12,076 bases of DNA from DATFXF01 sp035258565 (GCA_035258565.1 DATFXF010000057.1:1-12076); one strand, 5' to 3'. Counted from the stretch's first letter, positions 1-6,905 are shown. Notes: a model not told the origin generated them from the sequence alone. A program made the numbers and translations.

Positions 1-21
1 GATTTCTCGGTCTTCAGGCAA

Positions 22-60
22 TTACATCCAAACATCACTTTTAGTGCGGTTTGGATGTAA
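22..60. repeat. Long AT-rich inverted repeat (hairpin)
   Basis: A perfect 12-bp inverted repeat has arms TTACATCCAAAC (22-33) and GTTTGGATGTAA (49-60). Inside the 15-nt spacer a second stem CACT (36-39)/AGTG (43-46) closes a TTT loop, so the whole element can form a 16-bp hairpin interrupted by one 2x2 mismatch. Neither side is followed by a T-run, so it is not a canonical intrinsic terminator in either direction. It could be the end of the upstream transcription unit, a dyad operator, or a small repeat element. The symmetry is certain; the role is unknown. Confidence 0.6.
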
Positions 61-134
61 AGGCCAAAATAGCCTCCATCGCCGCTATTCACAAGGATTT
101 TGAGCATGTTTGAAACGCTCATCCCGCACGATTC

Positions 135-148
135 AGGTTAATTAACCT
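135..148. promoter_or_regulatory. Perfect 14-bp palindrome, candidate operator
   Basis: AGGTTAATTAACCT at 135-148 is its own reverse complement. It is AT-rich inside a GC-rich region and lies about 155 bp upstream of the thiG start. A dyad like this could be a site for a homodimeric regulator of thiG or of the upstream unit. No regulator gene is visible in the window, and no regulator is identified. Confidence 0.25.
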
Positions 149-156
149 TGGTTTTC

Positions 157-276
157 GGGGGCTAGCCCTGTGTCCCCACGGGCCGGCAACCGCCGGGTTG
201 CCCCGCAAAAGACGGGGAGAAGCGACCGGCGGCCCTACCAGGCGCCTCGGTGCTTTCTCCGGAGAAACGCCGGAGG
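157..276 (+). promoter_or_regulatory. Candidate structured RNA leader upstream of thiG
   Basis: Read as RNA on the plus strand, GGGCCG (180-185) pairs with CGGCCC (230-235). Between them lie two adjacent hairpins: GCAAC (186-190)/GTTGC (197-201), and CCCG (202-205)/CGGG (213-216) with loop CAAAAGA. This gives a three-way junction. CCGG at 226-229 can also pair with CCGG in the first hairpin loop (193-196), a possible pseudoknot. A further stem CTCCGG (257-262)/CCGGAG (270-275) follows, 12 nt before the thiG ribosome-binding site. An upstream GGGG (157-160)/CCCC (174-177) stem is also possible. I do not recognise the thi-box (TPP) core, and the phrase CCGGCAACC only weakly recalls SAM-I/IV riboswitches. 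The family is unassigned; GC-rich sequence makes some pairing likely by chance. Confidence 0.35.
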
Positions 277-303
277 TAGAATCAATCGAGGAGCATGATC
301 ACC

Positions 304-1080
304 ATGAGCGACCAATTGGTCATTGCCGGCCGCGCATTTCGCTCGCGGCTGATTGTCGGGACGGGGAAGTATCGCAGCTTTGAAGAAATGGTGCGTGCGC
401 ACGAAGCCTCGGGCGCCGGAATGGTGACCGTGGCGGTCCGGCGTGTCAACCTGATCGACCGCACGAAGGAATCCCTGCTCGACTACATTGACCGCAACAC
501 GTTTTTCATCCTGCCCAATACCGCCGGCTGCTACACCGCCGAGGAGGCGATCCGCACAGCGCGCCTGGCGCGAGAGGTAGGCCTCTCGGAATGGGTGAAG
601 CTGGAGGTAATCGGCGACCAGCAGACGCTCTTCCCGGATACCGAAGAGCTGGTCCGCGCCACACGGGAACTGGTGAAAGAAGGCTTCGTTGTCCTGCCCT
701 ACACGAACGACGACCTGATCGTGGCGCGCAAGCTGATTGACTCCGGTGCCGCGGCGGTGATGCCGCTCGGCGCGCCGATCGGCTCGGGCATGGGCATCCA
801 GAACGAGGCCAACATCCGCATCCTGCGCGAGCGCATCACCGAGGTACCGCTCATCCTGGACGCCGGCGTGGGAACGGCCTCCGACGCGACCGTCGCGATG
901 GAGTTGGGTGCCGACGGGGTGCTGATGAATACGGCCATCGCCGAGGCTCAGGATGCGGTGCTGATGGCCGAAGCAATGCGTGGCGCCGTCGAGGCTGGCC
1001 GCAAAGCCTACCTTGCCGGGCGCATCCCGAAAAAGCTCTACGCCTCCGCTTCGAGCCCACTGGTTGGCGTGGTGCGGTGA
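304..1080 (+). CDS. thiG: Thiazole synthase ThiG
   Basis: Forms the thiazole phosphate moiety of thiamin from 1-deoxy-D-xylulose 5-phosphate, dehydroglycine and sulfur carried by ThiS-thiocarboxylate; a cytoplasmic TIM-barrel enzyme. At 258 aa it is full length. Visible family blocks are GTGKY near residue 19, VKLEV with the Schiff-base lysine at Lys99, the PLGAPIGSGMGIQN phosphate-binding stretch (154-167), LDAGVGTASDA (185-195), GADGVLMNTAIA (202-213) and the terminal ASSPLVG. An in-frame ATG at 295 lies 1 nt after the GAGGAG ribosome-binding site (288-293), too close to use, while ATG 304 sits 10 nt away, so 304 is the better start. No thiS, thiF, thiH or thiO gene is next to it here. thiS may lie left of the window, though the roughly 300 bp upstream are non-coding. 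Convergent with the following gene. Confidence 0.96.
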   Translation: MSDQLVIAGRAFRSRLIVGTGKYRSFEEMVRAHEASGAGMVTVAVRRVNLIDRTKESLLDYIDRNTFFILPNTAGCYTAEEAIRTARLAREVGLSEWVKLEVIGDQQTLFPDTEELVRATRELVKEGFVVLPYTNDDLIVARKLIDSGAAAVMPLGAPIGSGMGIQNEANIRILRERITEVPLILDAGVGTASDATVAMELGADGVLMNTAIAEAQDAVLMAEAMRGAVEAGRKAYLAGRIPKKLYASASSPLVGVVR

Positions 1081-1129
1081 TCGCGGGCGAACGCAAGCGC
1101 CGAACACGCAGATTTCCCATCCCTGATGA

Positions 1130-2116
1130 TTATCGGAACAGGAAGCGCCAGCTGACGTCCACGAGCATGTGCACGAGTGCGGAAGGAAAAAGCGAACCTG
1201 TCCGGCGCCACGCCCGTCCGTAGAACAACCCCGCAATCGCCGCCAGCAGGACATATCGCCAGTTTGGGAACTTGCCGTTCGTGATGTGAGCGAAGCCGAA
1301 GAGGATCGAGGCGGCGATCCAGCCCCGCGCGGTTCCGCCGAGCGTGCACGAAAGGGAGTTTTGCAGCAACCCGCGGAAAAGGAACTCTTCCGGCCAGGCG
1401 GTAAACAAAAAGATGGCCAGGGTCACGAGCGGCAGCGCTTTGAGTTCGGCGTAGGCAGGCGCGAAGTGAAGGAAGCCGATGGCCTCCCCGAGTGGTATCA
1501 GGATCACTGCGGCCAGCGCGAAATTGAGCCCTACAGCGGCGCCTGAGCCACGTGCCCAGGCAATCGTGTAGCCCACGCCCTCCAGCCGCCGCACCAGCAG
1601 GAATCCCGCAACACCAACGTCGATGGCGAGCAGCATCGCGAGCACGTAGCTCAGCCGTTCATTCGGATATGGCCACAGCGGGCGCAACCAGTGGAGTTTC
1701 ACCGGAAGCCAGATCAGGAGCATGGCCAGATAGTCCTGCCACGCGCCGGGCGGCTGCTTCCGGGCGCTGGCGAGCACGACTAGAGGGAGGGAGATAAAAG
1801 CGCCTGCCAGCCCCGCGCGCCACCAGAGAAAACTATTTGTCCCCAGCGCGTAAATCAAGTATGCAAGAAGCAGTGCGGGGAGCAAGAACAAGGCCACGAG
1901 TGGCCCGCCGCGCGGGCCGAGCAGGCCCGCCAGCCGCTCGCGGACTCCGCGTGCGGCCAGCAGAATCTCTCCGGTGAGCAGCAGGGTGAGGATGGCCAGC
2001 GTGATGGCAAATCCGCGACCACCGTAGCCGAGCCAAGTACCATAGAAGGCCGCGGTCAAGGCCAGCACGGCCGAGAGACCAAGGGCAGGGGTCAAGCTCA
2101 ATTGGCGTTCGCTCAT
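1130..2116 (-). CDS. CPBP-family (CAAX/Abi) intramembrane metalloprotease
   Basis: A polytopic membrane protein of about 328 aa ending in a CPBP (CAAX prenyl endopeptidase/Abi) domain. The three family motifs are present in order: EEFLFRG with Glu243, Glu244 and Arg248; FGFAH with Phe273 and His277; and HMLVD with His316 and Asp320, expected to form the active site within the membrane. The N-terminal ~230 residues add several hydrophobic segments, making it longer than the minimal domain. Bacterial members cleave membrane substrates or act in bacteriocin immunity, but the substrate cannot be told here. A TTG at 2119 is in frame immediately before ATG 2116; I take the ATG. Its start is 24 bp from the divergent acyltransferase gene, so the two may share control. 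Confidence 0.85.
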   Translation of the reverse strand: MSERQLSLTPALGLSAVLALTAAFYGTWLGYGGRGFAITLAILTLLLTGEILLAARGVRERLAGLLGPRGGPLVALFLLPALLLAYLIYALGTNSFLWWRAGLAGAFISLPLVVLASARKQPPGAWQDYLAMLLIWLPVKLHWLRPLWPYPNERLSYVLAMLLAIDVGVAGFLLVRRLEGVGYTIAWARGSGAAVGLNFALAAVILIPLGEAIGFLHFAPAYAELKALPLVTLAIFLFTAWPEEFLFRGLLQNSLSCTLGGTARGWIAASILFGFAHITNGKFPNWRYVLLAAIAGLFYGRAWRRTGSLFPSALVHMLVDVSWRFLFR

Positions 2117-2140
2117 CAAGGGCTAGTCTAGCGCACGAGC
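2117..2140. promoter_or_regulatory. 24-bp divergent start region with two-way -10-like element
   Basis: Only 24 bp separate ATG 2116 (minus) from ATG 2141 (plus). The motif TAGTCTA at 2124-2130 reads as TAGTCT on plus and TAGACT on minus; both fit the TANNNT pattern of bacterial -10 elements. The distances to the ATGs (11 nt and 8 nt) would give leaderless or nearly leaderless mRNAs, which agrees with the lack of a convincing ribosome-binding site on either side. The alternative is promoters inside the opposing coding sequence. Confidence 0.3.
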
Positions 2141-3298
2141 ATGACGGAAAAAACCAAACAGCGGCTCGCGTACGTTGACTGGATGCGCGGCTTGGCCTGT
2201 CTGCTGATGTTCCAGACACACTGCTACGACTCGTGGCTCTCCAGCGGGGCCCGCGCGAGCAAATTCTTCATGTGGTCGCAACTGGGGGGAACGCTGCCGG
2301 CCCCGCTATTCCTGTTCCTGGCGGGGGTTTCCTTTGCCCTGGTCACTGACAAGCTGCGCCAGCGCGGCGCCACGGCCAACGATGTTGCGTGCAAGACCAT
2401 GCGGCGCGGTGCCGAAATCTTTGCTCTCGGTCTGCTGTTCCGGGTGCAGGAGTTCCTGCTGGGGCAGCCCTGGGCACCGTGGAGCGACCTTCTCCGCGTG
2501 GACATCCTGAACATGATCGGGTTTTCGATGCTGCTGATGGGCCTGATTTGTCGCGCGGCAGCGGCCGGTGAAACCGAGACGCCCGCAGGAGGCCGATCAG
2601 AGCAGTCTCGCGTCCGGGCAAGAAATATCGTCGCCGCTCTTGCCCTCGTCCTGTTCATCGCGCTGGTAACGCCGCCGGTGTGGACCACCTGGCGGCCCTC
2701 GTGGCTGCCGTGGTTTCTCGAGTCCTACATCAACGGAGTACACACATTTGCCACTCCGCAGCCCTGGCTCTTCCCGTTCTTTCCTTGGGCGGCCTTTGCC
2801 TTGGTGGGACTCGCGGTGGGGTTTGTGCTGCTGACAGACTGGGCGCGGCACCCCGAGGTTTCTGCGCTGGCCCTCCTGGCCTTGGGCGGAGCCGCGGTCG
2901 CCATGCTGGCTCTGCGGCTCGACACTCGCCCGCGACAGTTCTACGCCGTCTATGATTTCTGGCACACCAGCCCAAATTTCTTCTTCATCCGCGTCGGGAT
3001 TCTTCTTGTGATTCTCTTCGGCAGCTATGCGTGGTGTCGCTGGGGCCCGGGCCTGTGGGGCTTCAGCCCGCTCGTGCAGATGGGACAGACCTCACTGCTG
3101 GTCTATTGGGTGCACATCGAATTCGTTTACGGAAGGTTCTCGATTCTGCCCAAGCGCTCGATGAGCATCCCAGCAGCGACGCTTGGCCTACTGGGGATTT
3201 TTCTCAGCATGCTGCTTCTTTCCATCGCCAGAACCCGACTGAAGGGACGGGGCGCCGAGGTTCTGGCCCGGTTTCGGCGGCCCGTTCGCGCAAACTAG
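2141..3298 (+). CDS. HGSNAT-like (DUF1624) multi-pass membrane acyltransferase
   Basis: A 385-aa integral membrane protein that starts with the block YVDWMRGLACLLMFQTHCYD (residues 11-30), the family's Asp/Arg-Gly first transmembrane helix with a histidine (His27) near its outer end. LPAPLFLFLAGVSFAL follows, then about eight to ten further hydrophobic helices. This matches the heparan-alpha-glucosaminide N-acetyltransferase catalytic family (DUF1624), related in layout to acyltransferase-3 proteins. Bacterial members are thought to move acyl groups across the cytoplasmic membrane to sugars or other envelope acceptors; the acceptor is unknown here. A polar stretch near residues 145-160 (GETETPAGGRSEQSR) is a cytoplasmic or periplasmic loop. 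The family is fairly sure, the substrate is not. It converges with the FtsB-like gene, leaving 27 bp between them. Confidence 0.78.
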   Translation: MTEKTKQRLAYVDWMRGLACLLMFQTHCYDSWLSSGARASKFFMWSQLGGTLPAPLFLFLAGVSFALVTDKLRQRGATANDVACKTMRRGAEIFALGLLFRVQEFLLGQPWAPWSDLLRVDILNMIGFSMLLMGLICRAAAAGETETPAGGRSEQSRVRARNIVAALALVLFIALVTPPVWTTWRPSWLPWFLESYINGVHTFATPQPWLFPFFPWAAFALVGLAVGFVLLTDWARHPEVSALALLALGGAAVAMLALRLDTRPRQFYAVYDFWHTSPNFFFIRVGILLVILFGSYAWCRWGPGLWGFSPLVQMGQTSLLVYWVHIEFVYGRFSILPKRSMSIPAATLGLLGIFLSMLLLSIARTRLKGRGAEVLARFRRPVRAN

Positions 3299-3325
3299 CG
3301 CCGTTTCTGGGCTCGCGGGGGAGGC

Positions 3326-3667
3326 CTATTTTTTGGGGATTCGCTGATTTGCTGGCGGGGCGGGCAGTTTAAAGATGAGCTCGCCTGGCCGGGCCAAGCC
3401 CATCTCTTCCCGTGCAATGCGCTCGATCATCTTGGGGTCGCTCTTGAGCGCCTTGATCTGTTCGGCCAGCTCGCGATTCTCCTGGTTGATCTTCACAATC
3501 TCCTGGCGCAGACGTTCCATCTCGCTGCCCGCGCGGCGCATGGCCAGCAGGCCATGTGCGCCAAAGACGTCGTGGCCGAGCAGCACGACTAGGCCCACGA
3601 CCAGAAGCGTGCGTCCGTTGCGGCGGAGAAACGATGGGGGAGCTTGCGGAGGCACGCGCGAAGTCAT
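3326..3667 (-). CDS. ftsB: FtsB/DivIC-like septum formation initiator
   Basis: A 113-aa bitopic membrane protein with a short basic cytoplasmic N-terminus (FLRRNGR), one transmembrane helix at about residues 20-42, and a coiled coil at 44-75 (heptad-like MERLRQEIVKINQENRELAE). The family-typical tail DPKMIERIAREEMGLARPGE (77-96) follows, then a proline-rich end. In FtsB/DivIC proteins this coiled coil pairs with FtsL in the FtsQLB-type complex that controls septal peptidoglycan synthesis. A longer reading frame extends upstream, but ATG 3667 is chosen because the family N-terminus begins there and it overlaps the TGA of the mutase gene in an ATGA (3664-3667). That overlap implies translational coupling. 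ftsB is often found beside enolase in other bacteria; here its partner is a sugar-phosphate mutase. Confidence 0.88.
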   Translation of the reverse strand: MTSRVPPQAPPSFLRRNGRTLLVVGLVVLLGHDVFGAHGLLAMRRAGSEMERLRQEIVKINQENRELAEQIKALKSDPKMIERIAREEMGLARPGELIFKLPAPPANQRIPKK

Positions 3668-5133
3668 TCGGAGCGACCTCGCACAGAAGCGGTCTTTTTC
3701 TCCGGAGTCGCGGCCGCGAAGATCCACGCCTGCGCCCTTTCTGCCAGCCGCGACGCGGCCTCGGGAGTGGCCGCCTCCGTGTATAGACGGACCAGCGGCT
3801 CGGTTCCCGAGAACCGCAGGAGGATCCACGAGCCATCGGCGAGTTCGAGTTTCAGCCCGTCGGTGCGGTCCGCGCGCTTTACCCGCTGGCCGAGAAACTC
3901 CGTGTAGTTGTTTTTCAGGCGAGCCACAATGCGCCTCCTCACTTCGTCCGGCAGGTGCAGGTTCGTGCGCAGCGGCCAGTGTTCGGCGCCGGCGCGCCGG
4001 AACAGTGTGCGCAGTTGCTCGCGGAGGGGCTTTCGTCGCACGGCGACCATTTCTGCGACCAAGAGAGCAGCGAGGATGCCGTCTTTTTCCGGCACATGCC
4101 CGCGGATGGAAAGACCGGCGCTCTCTTCGCCGCCGAGTGCGATCTTGTCCTGCTTGATGAGCTCGCCGATATATTTGAATCCCACCGGGGTCTGGTAAAC
4201 CTTGGTGCCGTGATGACGCGCCACTTGATCGAGCAACTTTGTCGTAGCCACGCTGCGCGCCGCAGGCATCCGCCAGCCACGGCTCTCGATCAGGTAGTCA
4301 TAGAGCAGCGCCAGGATGTGATTGGGCGACATCCAGCTGCCGTCGGCGTCGAAAATGCCGAACCGGTCAGCGTCTCCATCGGTGGCCAGCCCGAGGTGCG
4401 CGCCGCTTTCGACGACGGCATGTCGCAGCGGCACAAGGTTTTGCTCAGAGACGTCGGGACCTGAGCCGTCGAACAGCACGTCGCGCTCGGTGCGAATGGC
4501 GATGACTCGACTGCCCTGGTCAGAGAGCACGCGATCGAGATAGCCCGCGCCGCAGCCATGCAGAAGATCGCAGACGATTTTCAGGTGCGCCCGGCGCAGA
4601 GCGTCGAAGTTGACGAGTTCGCCCAGCCGGGCGAGGTACGGGCCCCGCGGATCGATCTTTTGGAACTCATTGCCCCGGCGGTCGGCAGTGCTTTCGGCAA
4701 CCCCTTTGGCGGGGCGCGCGACCATCCGCGCGACCCGCCCCTCGATGTCGCGAGTCACTTCGGGCAAGGCAGGCCCGCCATCGGGGCCGGAAAACTTCAA
4801 TCCATGATATTCCGCTGGATTGTGGCTCGCAGTGAAGTTGATCGCGCCGTGCGTCTTGCGCCGAAGGATTTCGCAGGCGATCGCAGGGGTTGGTGCAGCG
4901 GCTTCGCACAGCAGAACCTGAACGCCATGTGCGTGCAGCACCTCCGCAGCGGTGCGGGCGAACTCTTCTGAGAAGAAGCGCTTGTCGTGCGCCACGATGA
5001 GCGTGGGGATCTTGTTCTGGCGACGCACATGTTCGGCGATGGCCCGGGTGACCAAGCGGATGTTGTCAAAGGTGAACTCATCGGCAATCAGGGCGCGCCA
5101 GCCCGAGGTGCCAAAATGAATCAGGGGACTCAT
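3664..5133 (-). CDS. Phosphoglucomutase/phosphomannomutase (alpha-D-phosphohexomutase)
   Basis: Interconverts hexose 1- and 6-phosphates (glucose, mannose or an amino sugar) through a phosphoserine enzyme; supplies precursors of sugar nucleotides for envelope polysaccharides. At 489 aa it has all four family signatures in order: FGTSGWR at the N-terminus, TASHNP with the phosphoserine at Ser103, the metal-binding DGDADR (252-257), the sugar-specificity loop GGEESAG (334-340), and the phosphate-binding loop FSGTEP (441-446). The GEESAG loop fits glucose/mannose enzymes better than GlmM, but specificity is uncertain. ATG 5133 is chosen because family homology starts at once; upstream in-frame sequence runs antisense through cutA and is not credible coding. 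The last bases overlap ftsB (ATGA), forming a two-gene operon driven by the promoter near 5156-5185. Confidence 0.93.
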   Translation of the reverse strand: MSPLIHFGTSGWRALIADEFTFDNIRLVTRAIAEHVRRQNKIPTLIVAHDKRFFSEEFARTAAEVLHAHGVQVLLCEAAAPTPAIACEILRRKTHGAINFTASHNPAEYHGLKFSGPDGGPALPEVTRDIEGRVARMVARPAKGVAESTADRRGNEFQKIDPRGPYLARLGELVNFDALRRAHLKIVCDLLHGCGAGYLDRVLSDQGSRVIAIRTERDVLFDGSGPDVSEQNLVPLRHAVVESGAHLGLATDGDADRFGIFDADGSWMSPNHILALLYDYLIESRGWRMPAARSVATTKLLDQVARHHGTKVYQTPVGFKYIGELIKQDKIALGGEESAGLSIRGHVPEKDGILAALLVAEMVAVRRKPLREQLRTLFRRAGAEHWPLRTNLHLPDEVRRRIVARLKNNYTEFLGQRVKRADRTDGLKLELADGSWILLRFSGTEPLVRLYTEAATPEAASRLAERAQAWIFAAATPEKKTASVRGRSE

Positions 5134-5155
5134 CCATTGTTTCCCACGGCGCGCT

Positions 5156-5185
5156 ATTGTATCTTGGCGCGCGCGCGGTAACCAA
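5156..5185 (-). promoter_or_regulatory. Putative sigma70-type promoter for the mutase-ftsB operon
   Basis: On the minus strand, TTGGTT (5185-5180) and TACAAT (5161-5156) are separated by 18 nt. The -10 matches the consensus at 5 of 6 positions, the -35 at 3 of 6. Transcription would start near 5149, about 15 nt before ATG 5133. The spacer is an alternating GC run, which is unusual. Bases CTTGG (5163-5167) and CCAAG (5182-5186) also form a short inverted repeat spanning the spacer and most of the -35. Confidence 0.4.
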
Positions 5186-5262
5186 GTTGCGCGGCGCCTG
5201 GCGGCAAAGAGTAACCGGCAGGCAGAGAGAAATCGAGAGTTAGCAGTCAAGAGCAACCGCGA

Positions 5263-5607
5263 GTGAGCAGGACGACCGACAAGGTTGTGGCACTGGTCAC
5301 GTGCCAGAGCGCGCGCGAAGCGAAGCGCATCGCGCGGGCGTTGGTGGAGCGGCGGGTCGCGGCTTGTGTCAATGTGCTGGGGACCCCCGTGCGCTCCACC
5401 TATCGCTGGAGGGGCGAGGTCCAGACGGCCTCCGAATACCTGTTGCTGATCAAGAGCTCGAGAAAGAAGTTTCGCGCGCTGCGTGCGGAGGTCGAGCATC
5501 TCCACAGCTACGATGTGCCCGAAATCATCGCCTTGCCCATTGTGGAGGGTTCGGAAACCTACCTGCGCTGGCTGGACGAATGCCTCCGCCACCCCGGCAC
5601 CGAGTAA
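5263..5607 (+). CDS. cutA: Divalent-cation tolerance protein CutA
   Basis: A 114-aa CutA1-family protein, a small cytoplasmic PII-like trimer linked to divalent metal tolerance in E. coli; its biochemical role is still debated. The family blocks are VALVTCQSAREAKRIARALV near the start, RRVAACVNVLG, YRWRGEVQTASEYLLLIKS (aromatic Trp/Glu region) and the signature HSYDVPEIIALPI near residues 80-93, ending with YLRWLDE. The start is GTG 5263; there is no ATG between there and the conserved core, and no clear ribosome-binding site, so GTG 5287 is also possible but would trim the first strand. It is divergent from the phosphomutase and convergent with the PLP enzyme. Confidence 0.93.
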   Translation: MSRTTDKVVALVTCQSAREAKRIARALVERRVAACVNVLGTPVRSTYRWRGEVQTASEYLLLIKSSRKKFRALRAEVEHLHSYDVPEIIALPIVEGSETYLRWLDECLRHPGTE

Positions 5608-5633
5608 AAAGAGACAAGAACCTTGATTTCTCT
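5606..5633 (-). terminator. Putative intrinsic terminator of the PLP-enzyme gene
   Basis: Read on the minus strand, AGAGA (5633-5629), a 3-nt bulge and CAAG (5625-5622) pair with CTTG (5618-5615) and TCTCT (5614-5610) around a 3-nt loop. The stem runs straight into T residues (5610-5606). It begins 25 nt after the stop of the gene ending at 5658. The stem is 9 bp with a bulge and GC-poor, so strength is uncertain. It overlaps the stop codon of cutA on the other strand. Confidence 0.4.
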
Positions 5634-5657
5634 CACCGCCCGCGTCGCTCCACGGCT

Positions 5658-6800
5658 TCACTCAACCTTGGCGAGGGCCTGGTCGAGGTCGGCGATCAAG
5701 TCTGCGGCGTCTTCGAGGCCTACGGAAAGCCGCACCAGACCTTCGGTGATGCCGATCTGCTCGCGCACCTCCGGGGGCATGGAAGCGTGCGTCATCACCG
5801 CCGGAAGGGAAATCAGCGTTTCGACTCCCCCCAGACTTTCCGCGAGCGAACACAGCCGCACGTGGTTCAACAGCCGAGTGGCGGCCTCGAGCGATCCGAG
5901 GTCGAACGACAGCATGGCGCCGAAGCCGCTCTGCTGCCGCTTGGCGATGTCGTGCTGCGGATGAGTGGGAAGGCCCGGATAGAGGACGCGCTTTACCCTG
6001 GGGTGAGCGGCGAGGAACCTCGCGACGGCCATGCCGTTTTCGTCGTGCTGGCGCATGCGCACGGCAAGCGTCTTGATGCCGCGAGCCACCAGGAAGCAGT
6101 CCATCGGCGCCAGTCCCGAGCCCGCCGAGCGTTGGACAAAGTAGATACGCTCTGCGTCTTGCGGCCGCGTGAGAACCACCGCCCCGCCCACCGCATCGCT
6201 ATGCCCGTTCAGGTACTTTGTCATCGAGTGCACGACGATATGCGCGCCGAGCGCAAGCGGCTGCTGAAGGTACGGACTCAGAAAGGTGTTGTCCACGACG
6301 AGCGTGAGCTCGCGTTCGCGGGCGATCCGCGCCACGGCGGCGATATCGGTGACGATCATCGTCGGATTTGTGGGCGTTTCGACGTAGATCATTTTCGTAT
6401 TGGCCCGGAGCGACTTGGTCACATTGCCCAGGCACGAGGTGTCCACGAAACTGAACTCCAGACCGAAATGCGTAAGGAGCTGCGTGGCCAATCGATAGAC
6501 GCCGCCGTACACCGCCTGCGAGGCGATCGCATGATCGCCCGGGCGCAGCAGGCGAAACACGGCGTCAATGGCCGCCATGCCCGAAGAAAAGGCGTACGCG
6601 GTGAGCCCGCCCTCAAGTTTCGCGACGCAGCGCTCGAGCCCCCGGCGATTGGGGTGCGCAGTTCGCGCGTAGTCGTAGCCTTTGTGCTTGCCGAGCTGCT
6701 CCTGCACGTACGTCGAGGTCTGGTAGATCGGCGGAACGATGGCCCCGGTGGATGGATCTGGCTCCTGCCCGATGTGGATCGCATCTGTCGAAAATCCCAT
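5658..6800 (-). CDS. Cystathionine gamma-synthase/gamma-lyase family PLP enzyme
   Basis: A 380-aa fold-type I, Cys/Met metabolism PLP-dependent enzyme that acts on cystathionine or O-acyl-homoserine in transsulfuration. Visible family features are GYDYAR with Tyr44 and Arg46 (phosphate contact from the partner subunit), FSSGMAA (71-77), Tyr98 that stacks on PLP, ETPTNP (141-146), VDNTF with Asp170, the Schiff-base lysine Lys195 in HSMTKYLNGHSD, ESLGGVETL (321-329) and MTHASMPP (336-343). These are shared by MetB-type synthases and MccB/CGL-type lyases, and sequence alone does not decide between them. The start is secure: AAGGAGGA (6814-6807 on minus) precedes ATG 6800 by 6-7 nt. A sigma70-like promoter lies at 6948-6976, giving a leader of about 140 nt. 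Confidence 0.93.
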   Translation of the reverse strand: MGFSTDAIHIGQEPDPSTGAIVPPIYQTSTYVQEQLGKHKGYDYARTAHPNRRGLERCVAKLEGGLTAYAFSSGMAAIDAVFRLLRPGDHAIASQAVYGGVYRLATQLLTHFGLEFSFVDTSCLGNVTKSLRANTKMIYVETPTNPTMIVTDIAAVARIARERELTLVVDNTFLSPYLQQPLALGAHIVVHSMTKYLNGHSDAVGGAVVLTRPQDAERIYFVQRSAGSGLAPMDCFLVARGIKTLAVRMRQHDENGMAVARFLAAHPRVKRVLYPGLPTHPQHDIAKRQQSGFGAMLSFDLGSLEAATRLLNHVRLCSLAESLGGVETLISLPAVMTHASMPPEVREQIGITEGLVRLSVGLEDAADLIADLDQALAKVE

Positions 6801-6874
6801 GCTGGGTCCTCCTTAGGCGTCCCGGCCTCGCTACCCTAGGCGCCTTCCTCGGGGTGATGTTCCGCCTGCGAATT

Positions 6875-6905
6875 TTGATTGCAGAATCTTCGCCACGGGT
6901 ATATG
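6875..6905 (+). promoter_or_regulatory. Possible promoter for the M48 protease gene
   Basis: TTGATT (6875-6880) and TATATG (6900-6905) on the plus strand match the sigma70 consensus at 4 of 6 positions each, but the 19-nt spacer is longer than the preferred 17. It would leave a leader of about 110 nt before ATG 7025. Confidence 0.22.

Noticed and set aside
22..60. Rho-independent terminator at the left-end inverted repeat
   Set aside because: Neither arm is followed by a T-run, and the stem is AT-rich, so the classical terminator description does not fit.
130..303. TPP riboswitch upstream of thiG
   Set aside because: I looked for the conserved CUGAGA and ACCUGAUC-type cores and did not find them; the fold seen is different, so it is reported only as an unassigned leader.
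235..1254. 339-aa minus-strand open frame over thiG
   Set aside because: Antisense to a highly conserved thiG sequence and without domain similarity.
3375..4157. 260-aa plus-strand open frame over ftsB and the phosphomutase
   Set aside because: Antisense to two well-supported genes; Arg/Ser/Pro-rich sequence with no domain.
5134..5661. N-terminal extension making the phosphomutase 665 aa
   Set aside because: The extension runs antisense through cutA, has no recognisable domain, and family homology begins exactly at ATG 5133, which also has a plausible promoter just upstream.
5301..6839. 512-aa plus-strand open frame across cutA and the PLP enzyme
   Set aside because: It is out of frame with cutA and antisense to a clear PLP enzyme; its composition (Arg, His, Gly rich) is that of a shadow frame in GC-rich DNA.
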